Assembly: GCF_040954835.1 (NCBI RefSeq) | Contig: NC_090723.1 | Span: forward strand, 7,636,001-7,700,000 | DNA length: 64,000 nucleotides | DNA from: Lepisosteus oculatus | Lineage: Eukaryota > Chordata > Actinopteri > Semionotiformes > Lepisosteidae | Direction of reading: 5' to 3' | Shown: in pieces, positions 46,111-58,470 of the stretch | Numbering within the stretch: position 1 is the stretch's first letter | Layout of the letters: each line of letters opens with the position of its first letter | Position numbers and translations under genes: made by a program | The notes under the pieces: model-generated | The model's database searches: none | Told to the model about the DNA's origin: nothing | Seen by the model: the letters and a program-made list of their open reading frames with translations, nothing else

Positions 46111-48300
46111 AACATTTTATACATGACTTATTTGTCTTTGAGGTTTTTCTAGCATCGTATCGTACAAAACCTAATCGTATTGGGTACAAAATCCACGTTT
46201 TTTTCTATCGTTATTATATGCAACTATGTGCTTAAGGGGATGGGGGTGTTATAAAACAGATATGTATACTTACAGATAGTAATTATTTCACTTCGGGTGT
46301 GTTGCATACTCACAGGGTGGTTTAACATCAAATGCGAAAATGTTCTCTACCGTAGTTTTTATTGAATTGTGTCAAAAGGAAATGCGAGAAAAAAAGGTTT
46401 AAGACGTTTGTGTAACCAACAATAATGAGAAAGGTATAGAAAAGTATTTAAGGTCCAGTTTCCACACAATAGGGTTCAGCACAATATCCAATTGGAAAGT
46501 ATTCCCCTTACCCCTTCTCACTTCAAAAGCTAATCGATACAGATTGTAATCAGTGGCTTGCACCCGATCTGACATTTTCCGATGCCATTTTTTTGTCGCC
46601 CCAAAAAATCCCTTCCATCTATTTTCTAATCATTTTATCCAACAAAGGGTTTTGGGAGGAGCTAGAGCCTGTCCTGACAAGCAATGAGGGCAAGGCAGGA
46701 CACACCCTGGATGGGACGCCAGTCCATCCCAGGACAGAAACCAATTCGCACCACGGCCAGGAACCAAAGAGGTCTTTGGACCGTGGAAGTAACTGGAGAA
46801 TGAAAATGGGGAGAACTCCACACAACACCCCAGGACTTGAACCCTGGGCCCTAGCGCTATGAGGCAGTGATGGTCACCACTGTACTACCTGCTATGAATA
46901 TCCATCACCACACCACCACCAGCAGAAATCTATCAGAGATGCATTTCTAACCGATTATCCTGTAAACGTATGGTGTCCGATTTAGAGCTTGTTTTCCTTG
47001 TGATAGTAATGTATTACAACAGAGAAGGTCCTTCTATTTTTATATAAAAGCCGTTTTCCTGTATGACAGGATATAATGCACAAGAGTGATTCAAACGACC
47101 AGAGCTTGTCCATAACAGGGACAACCACTGCAGGCTGTGACCCCAGCAGTGACCTGTCCACACCAGCACTGGGAAACAAAAATACAGACTGAAACCTGGG
47201 CTGTCTTTCAGGCACTTGAGCCAGGGCAATGCTCAATTCAGTTCAAATCCACATCCACAGAAAAATGATACTTCATTCCAAATATGAAAGAAAGCACAGC
47301 TTATCATCTCAAATCTACAGTTTTAATAAAACATGACTCCTGCAGGATATGCACTGTTTCCTGCTATGGAGAAACATCAGTAAAAGAAATGATCAAAATT
47401 CATTAAAACCTTACGCAATATTTTAAACATAGTTAAAAATGCAAGTAGGCTTGTCAAACGAGGATAACCGTGAATAACTGTCATCGTTTCCCTCAAGGAT
47501 AAGGTCTTTAAAAAACGTGGACTCGTGGATATTTAAGAGAGACGATGGCACTAATACAGACAAGATACGCTGCGATACAGAGCCATAATGTACACAACTG
47601 GAGACCACATTCTTCTCCAGCTCTTCAGAAGTGAACATCCAGTGCGAGTATTCCATCTCAATTTTAGGTGGCACAACTGACCGCCCATCACGTACAATTT
47701 AGTTTATTTACTAGCCGTGCCAACACTTTCTGCTCAACCGTTTTAAAAGACGTTTTGAAGAAAGAGTCCTCGGCTAAGTGAAGCACGCCACCTAGTGGAC
47801 AAGTATGGAAGAATGCCAGCTGTACGTTTCTTGCAGAGCTCGGGCGCCTTTTAAAAAAAACGGGAACATGGCGGGTTAAAGGGAAGGGTTATTGGAGAAA
47901 TAGTCAATAACGACTGTCGAACAAGGGCATGCGTTTCAACACGAACGGCAGTTATGTCGTAGCATAAAAACGCAGTTAAAATACATTAAGTACCCAAGTA
48001 ATTCATCTTCTTATCGGTATTTGTTGCAACTGTAAATTAGATTTTCATAAAAAAAACGGCCAAAGATTAAACAAATGAAATCCATCTTCATTCCCACCCG
48101 GGAAAAAATAAGTTTGCCAGCTCTAGGGGAACTTGTATCAGAGCTACACTGACACTCCACATGGTTTGGCCGCTGTATTGATTAATAGGGGGGTTTATTT
48201 ATAGCGGGGTGGGATGGAAGCGCAGACGTAATCTTCCTCGCATAATAACACTGGAGACCTACTATGAATGATTCACACCACCGCCTGGTGTGAACACCGT
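46111..48300. other. Spacer downstream of IFN gene 5
   Basis: Contains sequence homologous to the flank of gene 4 up to about 47260, interrupted by an R3 repeat at 46610-46895. An 83-codon minus-strand open frame at 47423-47674 resembles no family I know. No gene can be supported. Confidence 0.4.
46610..46895 (+). repeat. Interspersed repeat R3
   Basis: CTTCCATCTATTTTCTAATC, GAGGAGCTAGAGCCTGTCCT, GACGCCAGTCCATCCCAGGA, and an end block with ACTTGAACCCTGGGCCC. It is absent from the matching flank of gene 4, so it inserted after that duplication. Confidence 0.7.
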
Positions 48301-48318
48301 AGCTCTGAAATCCAAACT

Positions 48319-49546
48319 ATGACCGTTTTACAAACTACGGAAAACCTCCGGCGAAACCTGCCCTTTCCGTTCAAGACGGACTCGTACGTAGCCTTCCGCG
48401 TTCTCGTGGACCCCTAAGGTTATGTGAGGGATCTTCACGCACGAAGCCTGCAAAATCTACAATATTTACAGGAGATGCAGTCTGTTGTTCGCTCGCCAGG
48501 GCTAGACAGAGTTGCTGGGCGGTATTTCTTCCATGGCATAAAATAAGGAGAAGGGGTCGCTCAGGTAAGTGTCCTTAACAGGATTCAAGAAATCGTCGCT
48601 GAAATACCCAAAATACTCGAAAACACTTCGTTAAGAAAAGGCTTCATAGATCGGCGCAGTTAAATGGGGGTATGCATGAGTGGCTATAAATGTAAGAAGG
48701 GTTTCTCTGTTGTAATTGTATTTAACATAACGCAGTATGATTTCGAACTTTTTTTCTTCAGTAGTGTTCTCATTGATCAGATTCTGCCAGGGGGAGTTCT
48801 TAATTGTTTTTTTTACCAACATAGCCGCGACCTGGTACTCCGAATCCTCCAGCTCTGTATTCTATCGTAGCAGCAGACTGGTACCGAGCCCGTTGACGAT
48901 TTTTAGCCCTTCCAGCGCATAGTTATGCCAGGGTCAGATTTATAGTAATTGCTTACACCAATAGCGCTTTTCTAGACACTCCACACAAAGCGCTGTACAC
49001 GTAATGAGGACTCCCCTCCACCAACACCAGTGTGCAGCCCCCACCTGGATGATGCACCAGTACGCTCCCCACACACCAGCTCTCAGTGGGGAGGAGAACA
49101 GAGTGATGAAGCCAATTTAAACATCACTACTGGGACGCGAAACAGACCAAACACGTTCGGTTCAGTTTCACCCAAGGAGTCTGCGCTGACGAGACAGATG
49201 TTATTTTTCAAGCTGTCGCATATTCTCTCATTCTCTTTCTTCGTGGGCAAAGAGCTGACACTTTTCTGTGGGTGTAACTATTGACGCATTCAAAACTTAG
49301 ACCCTTCCTGCGGCAACTGCAAACTGCTGAAATGGTTTCTTTACAATGTATTCGGCCAATACGAAGAAAGTCTAATTTCTCCAAGTGTTAGACAAATACA
49401 TTTCTCGTGGTAAAAAAAAATGGAGCTAAATGTGGAATCTGGAATCTCTACTGGAATTCTAGACAGGAAAACAGCTGCGCTACCTTTCAGCCTGGTTATC
49501 TTTACATCCATCTTCTGGAATCGATTAGCGGCTGGAATTTAAGACG
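48319..49546 (+). pseudogene. Possible decayed type I interferon gene
   Basis: Four fragments in the right order and strand resemble IFN exons, but none is intact. An exon 2-like piece (48319-48411) encodes NLRRNLPFPFKTDSYVAFRV, like the PFP..SYRH block of genes 2 and 3. An exon 3-like piece follows a strong acceptor (TTTTTTTCTTCAG, exon from 48762) and has AATWYSE then VFYRSSRL, compared with PATWEIS then LLYRQIRQL in gene 6. An R1 repeat sits where intron 3 would be. An exon 4-like piece after an acceptor at 49165 reads PKESALTRQMLFFKLSHIL, compared with PKKQHKKLQAYFKKLEKSIL in gene 5. An exon 5-like piece from 49467 reads ENSCATF then IHLLESISG, compared with CAWE then HLQELERLAG. Frames are inconsistent within exon 3, the exon 5 Trp is missing, no exon 1 with a signal peptide was found, and there is no clear ISRE. 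Each match alone is weak; the collinear set is the argument. Confidence 0.4.
48945..49122 (+). repeat. R1 repeat, partial
   Basis: TAGCGCTTTTCTAGACACTC, CACCTGGATGATGCACCAGT, and TCAGTGGGGAGGAGAACAGA, then an abrupt end. It lies within the possible IFN pseudogene, at the place of intron 3. Confidence 0.75.
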
Positions 49547-49599
49547 CTTTGGTTTGAAAGCGGCAACCAAAGAACTTTTCTTGATCACAGTTTAATTCA

Positions 49600-51170
49600 C
49601 TGAAACGATGATCAGTACGAAAACGTGCTTATAGTAATAATTTTGACTACCACAGTGTTACAAAAAAAAATCTACGTACAAAAAGGAAATGTCAAGTCTG
49701 TACATCTTTCACTTCGGTGATCGAGAGGCTTTGCAACAGAATCCACGTATCCCGCGCTTGTTGTTAACATGGCTTTAACAAGGCCCACGCCACAGGCACA
49801 GCCCCGCCACGCGAAAACACGTTACAAAACACGAAAATCAAAACCGAGCCGGCGAACATCTGAAGTAATAGACACTAGGTGGCGCTTATGTAGCACGTAC
49901 GTGAAGGAGTTAAAGCGAAAGTGTCCGCAGGTCTTACCTGCAGCTTTGAATAACGAGTTCCGCTACTATCGAGGTACTGATGTTTTTGTCATGATGAATA
50001 TTCCGTGGGAACGTGGGGCAAAATAAAGGGAAAGATATGAAGATGCAACCGAAATAAGCACGGAACTTAATCTCCGCAATAGCTCTTATTTCCTTAAGTA
50101 ACTCGATTAACTTCAATAGTCTTATCTTGCTAATTGCGCACCGCTGAGCGCCCGTATTGTGAATGTACCTTCCACCCTGCAGGAACACACAGAGGGAGTT
50201 ATTCACATACTCCACGGTACAGGCATAAATCCCTCCTCTCCTCACCGGTCCCCAATGATACATTTAAATCAGGAACCCAGCCTTCAATTAATTCACCAGT
50301 TTATTAATCAACCAATCAATGAAACAGTGAAGAGGTGGGTGCCCTCGTGTAGTAGTATCACGACGTCAGCAAGGTTCACGTGATACCCACAGTCACTAGC
50401 GACTGCACACGGCCTGTGGAAAAATAAACCTTCTGTACAAAAACAAAATCTAAAATAAATAAAGAAAAGAGAAAGAGATTTTTTTTCTCTTCACAGAACT
50501 GAATGCATCGCCAAACATCAGGAAGGAATGTTTTGAAAACAGAACGAAATCCAAAAGCTTTTTTCAGTTCAATGCCTGTGTTGCGCAGGAGACAAATCAG
50601 GGGACGAAGGTGTGAAATATCCGCTAAACTAAACTGACCATCGCTAAAACTCATTTACTAGTTTTCGAAGTGTGGGTCTGACCTTGTGTTCTGGGTGTGA
50701 TGGAGGCATCGTCAGCGTGCAGGGTGGTTGTGCATTTTGTACAAGTGTGGTGTGATATTACGTTATCCCATGAAATCACGCACCCCTACAACTCGGTTAA
50801 TTCCGCAGGGCCAGAAGTCTTTTTCGAGGATCAGCCAATCAGTAAATCAAGTCTGATGTCTTCACCGGTTGCTGCCTCTCTGCTAATTCTTCCCTTCAAA
50901 AAGTTCCTTTTTAAGTTTTAATTGGGTCGATTTATCCGTTTACGTATTGCCCGAATTGCACTAATACTTAGATGATGTAGGAAGGGGTCTCTGGTACCTT
51001 GAAAATGCTTTTCTTTCGTCTACAGTCTCCGAAAATGATGACTTTTCTGTCTGTTCGATGTGGTTTTGTTGGATTGTAGGGAAACGAAACGCAGGGATAA
51101 TTGACGTCGACGTTATTTCAGACCTCAATTAACTACCCAATTCGTTTGAAGGTGACATCGCTGCAGCCTT
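49600..51170. other. Intergenic stretch without recognised features
   Basis: Several open frames of 60-85 codons (for example at 49769-50026 and 50697-50921) have no signal peptide, cysteine pattern or conserved-looking motif. No repeat family recognised. Confidence 0.35.
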
Positions 51171-51184
51171 GGCGCTGCCACATA

Positions 51185-51345
51185 TCGAAAGCCGCTGTGG
51201 TTCAGAGCGAAAGCGCTCCGGCCTTTCTGTGCTTCTCCACACCGCAAAACGTCATTAAAAGACACCTGTAGCGGATACCGGGGGAATTCGATCTAACGCG
51301 TCAAGCACCCCAACCGGTGTCTCCCTCTTAGGAATCTCGGATTCT
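51185..51345 (+). repeat. Possible tRNA-derived SINE
   Basis: A-box-like GTGGTTCAGAGCG near 51198 and a B-box-like GAATTCGATCT near 51285 are spaced further apart than in a tRNA, and no cloverleaf closes. This resembles a SINE head but is a single copy here. Confidence 0.3.
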
Positions 51346-51374
51346 CGATTATAGGTGCTAGAAAAGGAGAGCAC

Positions 51375-52150
51375 TATTTTAGTCAATTTAACGTTTTCAA
51401 CAGCTGCCACATTGCATCAGATTTTAATAGATCGATCAACTTTGATGATACAATACTTAATTCAGGGCTCTGTCAATATCAGCAGGCTCTTCAGGTCCTT
51501 GGGCACCAAAACAGCCCCCAATCACCAAGCTGGACGGTCAGGACGATGGTCTTCCTCTTGGTTTTCAAAACAATGAAACATTTCTCCTTGTGGCTAAAAA
51601 GGCCAACTGTTGCCCCGATCTGTCCAGAGAACATCCTTCCAGCCTTTTGGATGCTCCTAAGCAAACCTCAGTTGGATGGCAGAATTCTTTTAAGAGGGAA
51701 AGAATATCCTCCCATCATTACCCTTAATATCCAGTCTTTTCCTGGGGATGAGGCAGGAGCACAGACTAGCCCAAGAGAGAGAGGTCTGCAGATTTTTTAA
51801 TGAGATTCTGGGGTTCTCTGTGACTCCAAAGGTACAGTCACTGTGATCCTGAATTTTTTTCCCATTTGTAGATTATTTGCCTGATAGTATGGTGGCTTGT
51901 GGGAGCCCTGTATGTTTGGAAATAGTTTTGTTACCCTCTTCAGTCTGATGAATGTCAACTACTCTTTTTCTTAGATCATCTGAAATCTTTTTTGTAATTA
52001 TTTCACCATGTTTCTACTTACCTGTGTGGTGAAGACCAAAGTCACAATGTTTCTGACAATTTAAAAACTCAGTTCTAAACTACTTGATTCTAGTTACTCC
52101 CTTAATTGTACTAAGTAAACTTAAGGGTTTATTTATCATTTAACCTACAA
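51375..52150 (-). mobile_element. Tc1/mariner-like DNA transposon remnant
   Basis: Read on the minus strand, the 51480-51670 part resembles Tc1 transposase: a frame with DVLWTDRGNSWPF matches the VLWTDE...LF block around the second catalytic Asp, followed by a GGGGCTGTTTTGGTGCC block typical of the GGGGCTGTTTT segment in fish Tc1 elements. The 51830-52020 part (GTCACTGTGATCCTGAATTT, TAGATTATTTGCCTGATAGT) looks like the N-terminal region of the same element. Stops and frame changes interrupt it, and no terminal inverted repeats were located, so it is an old inactive copy. Confidence 0.6.
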
Positions 52151-52189
52151 GGATTCTTGATAATTCACAGTTTCCTACTTTATATACCA

Positions 52190-52490
52190 TCCATACATTT
52201 TCTAACTACTTCTTCCAATTCAGGGTTGGTGAGGAGCCAGAGTCTAAAGGACATAAGGGAGGTTACACCCTGGATGGGACACCAGTCCACTGCAAGGCAG
52301 ACCCAGACACAAACATGCACACGAGAGCCAATTAACCCACCTGTATGCTTTTGATTGTGGTAGGAAACCAGAGCACCAGGAAGAAACCCACACAAACAAC
52401 ATGCAGACTCCACACAGACAGGTCTGGAATTGATCCCAGGCCCCCAGAGCTGCAGGGCAGTAATACTAACCACTGCATCACTGTGCTTTA
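52190..52490 (+). repeat. Interspersed repeat R3
   Basis: CATCCATACATTTTCTAACT, GATGGGACACCAGTCCACTG, GAGCCAATTAACCCACCTGT and CATGCAGACTCCACACAGAC. It directly follows the Tc1-like remnant. Confidence 0.75.
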
Positions 52491-53890
52491 TACTGTCCCC
52501 CTTTGTACATCATCGTGTATCAAATATCATTACACTTGTAAATATAAACCCTTTCGGTTATTTAAGAAAAGACTGCTTTCTATTAATCAAGGGTATTACT
52601 GAATTTGTAAATCCCATGATTATATTGGGGGTTCACAAACATTTTCTCTGCACCACGGGCATATGAGCTAAAAATAGAAAGTAATTTCTGCAAAAAAACC
52701 AAGTAAATGCAGCGACTAGTGTAGGTTTTTTTAAACCTCTGTAGTTATATATTATAAAGATGAATGCACTCTGTTCAACACTAACCTGAGGGCGATCTAC
52801 TGAAAACAGCTAAGATGCAGACCAAAATGTTCTTCTCGTTTGAACAGTCTTCACTAAATCAACATTTTCCTTATTGAAGAATTTCTCTATTTACAAGTAA
52901 ATTATAAATTATGGGCATAATGATTCAGCAAAGGATTTTTTAAATCCACCTTGTGTTTAGCTTCGACACGCGATATTTGATCCGGGACTGCAAGCGGTTC
53001 AGATTTAAATTTGGAATACTTAATAGAGCATTCGTGTTCTGAAATAAATGATACGCTATTCTGGTCATCGGAAGTATTGCTACCTGATTCAACGCCGATT
53101 TTGTAATGCATATTCTTAATTTTTCTTTCTCCGGGGCTGGCCTTTTTCCAAAGAATTGTTTAAAGTATAAGACAGGTGGATATTTGTCAATTGTTATCCA
53201 AAGGTTAACACAGTATAAGAGCATTCAATTAAGAATGACCTATTCTTGTCAAATTGGTTCAACAAGCGATTCAATTATCAATGATTTATTGGCTAGCCCT
53301 AACAAATTTGCATGATTTCTATAAGATAAAGAAAACATTCTTCCCAGTTTGCATTTCCCGCAACAGTAGATATTGAAACAGACACTTGATACTAGACAAA
53401 TAAAAAGATGCAATTTCTAAAAACCTGCCAGGTGTCCAAAACACGTCAATCTTCAATAACGACATTTTTCCTGGGTCCTAATTACCTTGGAATTACTTCA
53501 TTTTTCGAATTAATTAGTTGGAAAATAGTCTAATCGACTCAACAGCTGTAGAATAAATAATGCAACGTTTCCATAACGTTACCATATCCCATATTTATTT
53601 TTAAACTTTTGTGTTAATGAAACGTATTACCGTGTATTATTTCCATGAATCCGTTCGGGACTGTGCAATCTGCCTGTTTTGCACAGTACAGGAACTGAAA
53701 GCAGATACATGATTTACAATTAGAAAAAGGAACCACATTGCAGATCTCCTCTCTGTATTTTCTAACTTTCCAACCACACGTAGAGGTTTAATTTGTTTAA
53801 TTAAAAATCGTGTTTTTGTTAAGATATGAATGGATTTATTTTGAATTTATTCTAGACTGTGAATACATTTTCGATTTTAAAAGTCAGAGG
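52491..53890. other. AT-rich spacer upstream of IFN gene 6
   Basis: No gene or repeat family recognised. Small open frames here lack features of real genes. Confidence 0.4.
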
Positions 53891-53907
53891 GCAGTTCGAA
53901 ACTGCAT

Positions 53908-54005
53908 AAGTGAAAATGCAGAAAAACTGAAACACAAATTGGACATTTCCCAACCACATTCAAAAATAGTTTTGAAACGTATGGAAAGGTGTATGGCTTT
54001 ATAAA
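53908..54005 (+). promoter_or_regulatory. Promoter of IFN gene 6: IRF sites and TATA box
   Basis: AAGTGAAA at 53908-53915 and AACTGAAA at 53925-53932 are two AANNGAAA IRF cores on the same strand. GGGAAATGTCC (minus strand, about 53941-53951) resembles an NF-kB/PRDII site with one extra base. TATAAA is at 54000-54005, about 150 bp before the ATG. Confidence 0.6.
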
Positions 54006-54156
54006 CCTGGCTGGTGCACTCTAGAAAATCATAAATCGGAGTTTTACTACTTGGGCTACAGATTAATATTAATTCATCAAATCTGTATTTCAGATCAGAG
54101 TAGATTATATCCTTCTATATATTTATTTGCTTTGATTAATATCCGACTCTTGCTAA

Positions 54157-55476
54157 ATGGCTCTGCAGAACTTAGTGACGCTCAGCCTGGTTCTGTTTCT
54201 CTCTGTGGAAACGCAGTCTCTGAAATGCACTTGGTTGGGGCATCAACTGGGAAACATAAACGAGAAAAGTATCCAGGCTTTGAAGGAAATGGTAATACAT
54301 CTTAACTAAGAAGCTCCACTCCGAATATAATTTTTAGATTCTGTAGTTTATTTTTCCGTTGTACTTAATTTGTTGTTTTTATCCCCTTTAGGGTGGAGGT
54401 TTCCCGGTGGAGTGCGTTTCACAAATTATCACCACATTCCCAGTGGATGCTTTCAAGACAGTTGAAAATGTCAAGGTTAACATTTTTTTAACTTCAGTTC
54501 GATTAAATCAGTTTCGGCTTCAAGTGCTGGTGGATTATAAATACTCTACAAGCACATACGTATATTCCAGCGTGCATCAGTAATAATTGTTGTTGTTTTT
54601 TTTCTTCCAGAACGAAGATATTGTACTCACTGGACTAGAGACCATGAGGTGCGTGCACAGCATCTTCAACAAGACTGGGCACCCTGCGACCTGGGAAATC
54701 TCTGAACTGGAACGTTTCCAAGGCCTCCTCTACCGCCAGATTAGACAGCTGACACTTTGCGTATCTCTTACAGCGTTCGCTCCTCTGTCATTTTAAATGT
54801 TATGTGTATACATTATCACACTGAACTATCGCACGATAGAACATGTTCAGAATTTTGTGGGTTTAGTTAACTCCAGAATGAAATCTGCTCCGCATTTTTT
54901 TAAACTGTAATGGAAGGCTTCACTAAAAGCGAGAAACCGGTAGATGGAGAGAATGCAGTGTTGTTATGTGACCTGTGATTCTTGAACCTTAGCTGTCCAG
55001 ACACTGAACAGACTGTGACACGGAGATGTGAGACTTTTGCTCCTTGTCCTTTGCAGGCAGGGAGCGAAATGAAATTCTCAGGAGAACCGAATCGCCTCGG
55101 CGTCAGCGTGGTTCTGAAGACAAGCTTCGCCAAGCTGGAGAAGGTCCTGAGAGATAAGGTACCCAATCTGCGAATCATCCGGAACAGGTTTTATTCTTAT
55201 GATGTGACTTGGTGTCGAGGTGTAGTTGCTTTGTAGTGCAACAAGCATTTCTCATCAATGTCAGTGACAGTGCGAGATACAGCTTCTCTCTTTCTGCCGG
55301 GCTCCAGCACTGCAGCACAGCTGAGCTGGAAACGGCCGTGATCACCCACGTGACTTTTTAAGACTCGTGTTCTCACCCCCCAGGACTACAGCTACTGCGC
55401 GTGGGAGAGCGTGAGGAGGGACCTCCGTCGCGCACTGGAGCAATTTCAGGAATTCCTAGAGAGCAACAAGAAGTAA
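54157..55476 (+). CDS. Type I interferon, IFN gene 6 (four-cysteine / group II), 187 aa
   Basis: Exons: 54157-54291, 54392-54475, 54611-54760, 55057-55158, 55384-55476; phase-0 introns with GT/AG ends; 45+28+50+34+30 codons plus stop. The signal peptide is about residues 1-21 (MALQNLVTLSLVLFLSVETQ...), and the mature chain begins near LKCTWLGHQ. Cysteines: C24, exon 2 PVEC, end of exon 3 LTLC, and DYSYCAWESV in exon 5, the four-cysteine pattern shared with fish group II and mammalian IFN-alpha. An additional Cys lies in exon 3 (MRCVHS). N-glycosylation sequon NKT in exon 3. The exon 3 donor is a weak GTATCT. It should be a secreted antiviral cytokine. The 3' UTR has dense ATTTATTTTATTT and AATAAA at 55661-55666. 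Confidence 0.95.
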
Positions 55477-55668
55477 AGATGAAACTCCATGAAGAAGAAA
55501 GAATTCCTAACCCACGGCCCATGTCAAAGGAGCCTATGATTATTTATTTTATTTAAAAAAATATTTATTTTATTTATATATTATTTTTTATATTTATTTT
55601 CGATGTTTCTCGATGTATATTTGTGATGACTTTTTTTAAACAATTGCAATCTGAATTTTAAATAAAAA
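55477..55668 (+). terminator. AU-rich 3' UTR and poly(A) signal of IFN gene 6
   Basis: Overlapping ATTTA motifs at 55538-55605 and AATAAA at 55661-55666. The 3' UTR is short, under 200 nt. Confidence 0.65.
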
Positions 55669-56644
55669 AATGTTACATGCACTTTCTATGACATGGTATG
55701 TTCATTTTGTCAGTGCTCCATATAGCCTCGTAGTCCATGACGTGCTTTCGGGGCAGGTCGCTGCGTGCTTTGAATGTCTTTGTCAAAACTGTGTAACAGT
55801 TTCAATACAAACAGTATCTTAAAGCCTATTCTTTGAATTATGGGGGTAAAGACTAAAACTCTCCAGCTGTCATGAGTTTGCCCGGCTCCTGGCCTACAAC
55901 CTTCAGAAGGGCTGAGCGCTACCGCTGCGTGACGCGCCGGTCGTACCGGAGGTTGTTTGGGGCGTCTTTCCGTCGCACCTTCATGACGTACAACAGTCCG
56001 ATTCTCCTTTGCTCTGCACAATCTGAAGATGAAAATGAAAACTGCAACAATAACCACCCAACGAATCTGCATAAACCATGCTTCTTCCCTGTCTGTATTA
56101 TATTAACTGAAAATTAGTTTGGACAACTCTTGATATACACTGCCTTCACTAACAAAGTTAAAGAGATAACATTTAAAGTGGTTTTTAGGTTTTAGCCCAC
56201 TAAACCACCACTTTCTAGATTTACACAGGAACAAAATGATTCCTGTGTATTGTATACGGGTGGAACAGAAACATTTATTTACCTGCATGTATATAAAGTT
56301 GTTCTGGATAGGCTTGCAAAACTTTAAGCAAATGTGAGATTTAAGGAGTCTGATGTTTGGTTATACTTTGCAAATGATATAATTACAGTAATATGGCACA
56401 TGTTATAGTAAAAAACTGTATGTATAGTAAAATGCTAATATAGTAATGTGGAATAAGTTAGTAATCATATGATAATATGGAGAAAAAACATTTATAATGA
56501 ATTTGTTATACATAATGGGCAAATATCACAGGCACAAAACAGAATTGTCTAATGCTACTGCCTCCTTTAATGCTTATGAGGTGGAAATGGAGTACAACTC
56601 AAACTGCACTAAAAATTTGAAAATTAAACAAAAAACAACTGATG

Positions 56645-56803
56645 TACAGTAATAATAATAGTAATAATAATAATAATTACAACACTTATATAGCACTTTT
56701 CCGGACACTCCACTCAAAGCTCTTTACAGGTAATGGGACTCCCCTCCACCACCACCAATGTGCAGCATCCACCTGGATGATGTGACGGCAGCCATAGTGC
56801 ACG
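56645..56803 (+). repeat. AAT microsatellite joined to an R1 fragment
   Basis: AAT/AAG-type simple repeat followed by CACTTATATAGCACTTTTCC, CACTCCACTCAAAGCTCTTT and CACCTGGATGATGTGACGGC. Confidence 0.75.
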
Positions 56804-56934
56804 ATAAATACCTTATTATACAAACCTCCTCTCTCTATTGCCTTCATTAGTAGTTCGGGTGGGGAGCTGCGTCAGCAGGCGTAGACTGCAAGGGAACAAG
56901 TAAAGGTTTATTCCAGGCGGAAAAGAAATTCACT

Positions 56935-57018
56935 TGAAGACAGACTCCACAGCCGAAACATTGTGTTTCTTTTCTGCTCTGGTCAGCGTGGAATAAACCG
57001 TTACTTGTTCCTTGATTA
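56935..57018 (+). repeat. Interspersed repeat R4
   Basis: CTCCACAGCCGAAACATTGT, CAGCGTGGAATAAACCGTTA and CTTGTTCC. Confidence 0.65.
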
Positions 57019-57059
57019 AGATCTAACCGAGAGAAGCGAGTTCAGTCTGAAACTGAGAC

Positions 57060-57420
57060 CTGTGTCACGCCCTCTGCAGCCAGAGGGCGCTCCTTCTCTG
57101 ACCTGTCCCTAGTTTCCGGTCTGCTGTCCTTCCTGTCCCTCTCTTTCCCTTGGGCTATATATTTCCGGGTCTTGCACTCTGTCCTGGCTCAGCATTGATG
57201 TTTGGATGTCCTGAGACCCGCCTAGCACCAGGGCGCCCCACGTCCGCTCCCTGAGGGCATAGGTTTCTATACGGCATTCCTGAACTCTTTGCACTAATGA
57301 GCCCGGGCCTTTTTCCCGTCTCGCCGCTACGCATATGGGTCTTTTTCTGCTCTCCTGCTCCCCACGGTTAGTCCCTTTGGACGTCCGTGACAACCTGCTA
57401 CTGAGGGAGTAGATTATTCA
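57060..57420 (+). repeat. Unclassified interspersed-repeat-like block
   Basis: Begins GTGTCACGCCCTCTGCAG and ends near GGACGTCCGTGACAACC, with a C/T-rich body. The start TGTCACG and end CGTGACA are inverted heptamers. It resembles common fish repeats but no second copy is in the window. Confidence 0.35.
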
Positions 57421-57964
57421 ATATCTATTGCACTATTATGTAACCTTATTTTGTAACTTTAATTTTGGTATCCTCCCCGTGAGCTGGTAGAAAATACGTT
57501 TCATTGCCAACAACTACTGCTGCACGCTGTATTGTTGTGCGTTTGATCAATTGATTAGATAAGAGTGCAGGAGAAGAAGCAATAAACAGCAAGTCTGCAT
57601 CCGTGGCCCTGATGTACTTGATATCTTTTCATATGTTTTACTTTAAAACCAAATTAGTTTTACTGCGCTATACAATAACCCCAAATCACTTATCCTAATA
57701 TTATGGAGTCTTAGGATATTAAAATAAGGCTGCAATCTACAATAGCAAGAGTGAGCACAGTGCTTAAGGAGCAAACTAAAAAGCAATTGAAATTAATCTT
57801 ATCGGTCAAACGTTTTATTGTCAATTACTCGCTGACACTTATCCAGAGTGACTTACATTTGTACTAATTTTTACACATTTAGCAAACCGAACAGAGCAGA
57901 TTCAAGCTGCTAGCTCAGGGTTAGAATGGTAGTGTCCCAGAGTGATTCTGAACATGCAACCCTC

Positions 57965-58470
57965 CAGTTATGCGTTCAGAGCCTCTAACGGTACTTTATA
58001 ATGCAACTTATTTGCAACCTGGTGAAAATGCACATCTGTCGGTTTTGGCTTAAGCCGAGACACGGTTATGCAAGGAATCCGCAATGAAGAGATAGGTGGA
58101 CCCTGTGCAGACGCACAGTAGGTAGGTGGGTGTGTCCAGGCAGGCAAACTCCGGAACGTCAGGTGAGATCGTGGTCGAGCATGAGAAAGGCGGTTCAAAA
58201 TCCAGGAAGTACTAATAGAGGCGAACAGTCCGACTCGAAAGGCGAGGTCCAAAATAAGCGCTAGGTAGAGCTCTCTATGAGTAGACTCAATACCGAGCAG
58301 CAGGAAGCGGGTTTGAATGGCTTAAATACCGCTGCCCGCCGCACTGAAGGGCTTGTGGTGTTGAGTTAACGCGTGCGGCGGCGCTTGTGATTATCGCCTC
58401 GCTGCTCGCACTGGTGAGCTCTCCTGTGGGCTGGTCTGGGCAGGCTGGCGGTCGTGACAGGTCAAACCCT
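57965..58470. repeat. Unclassified interspersed-repeat-like block
   Basis: GC-richer than its surroundings, ending in GGCGGTCGTGACAG. Text such as CAAAATCCAGGAAGTACT and GGCTTAAATACCGCTGCC is typical of a repeat in fish genomes. There is no long coding frame. Confidence 0.3.

Noticed and set aside
47423-47674. 83-codon minus-strand frame with SHWMFTSEELEKN, briefly reminiscent of cyclin N-termini
   Set aside because: The similarity stops after a few residues, no cyclin box follows, and no partner exons could be supported.
48300-48640. Minus-strand peptide fragments that looked like exons (for example VKIPHITLGVHENAEGYVRV)
   Set aside because: They overlap the plus-strand IFN-like fragment; a stop and missing flanking exons made a minus-strand gene unconvincing.
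49769-50026. 85-codon basic ORF starting MALTRPTPQAQPRHAKTRYK
   Set aside because: Composition is Arg/Lys rich without recognisable motif, promoter or splice signals.
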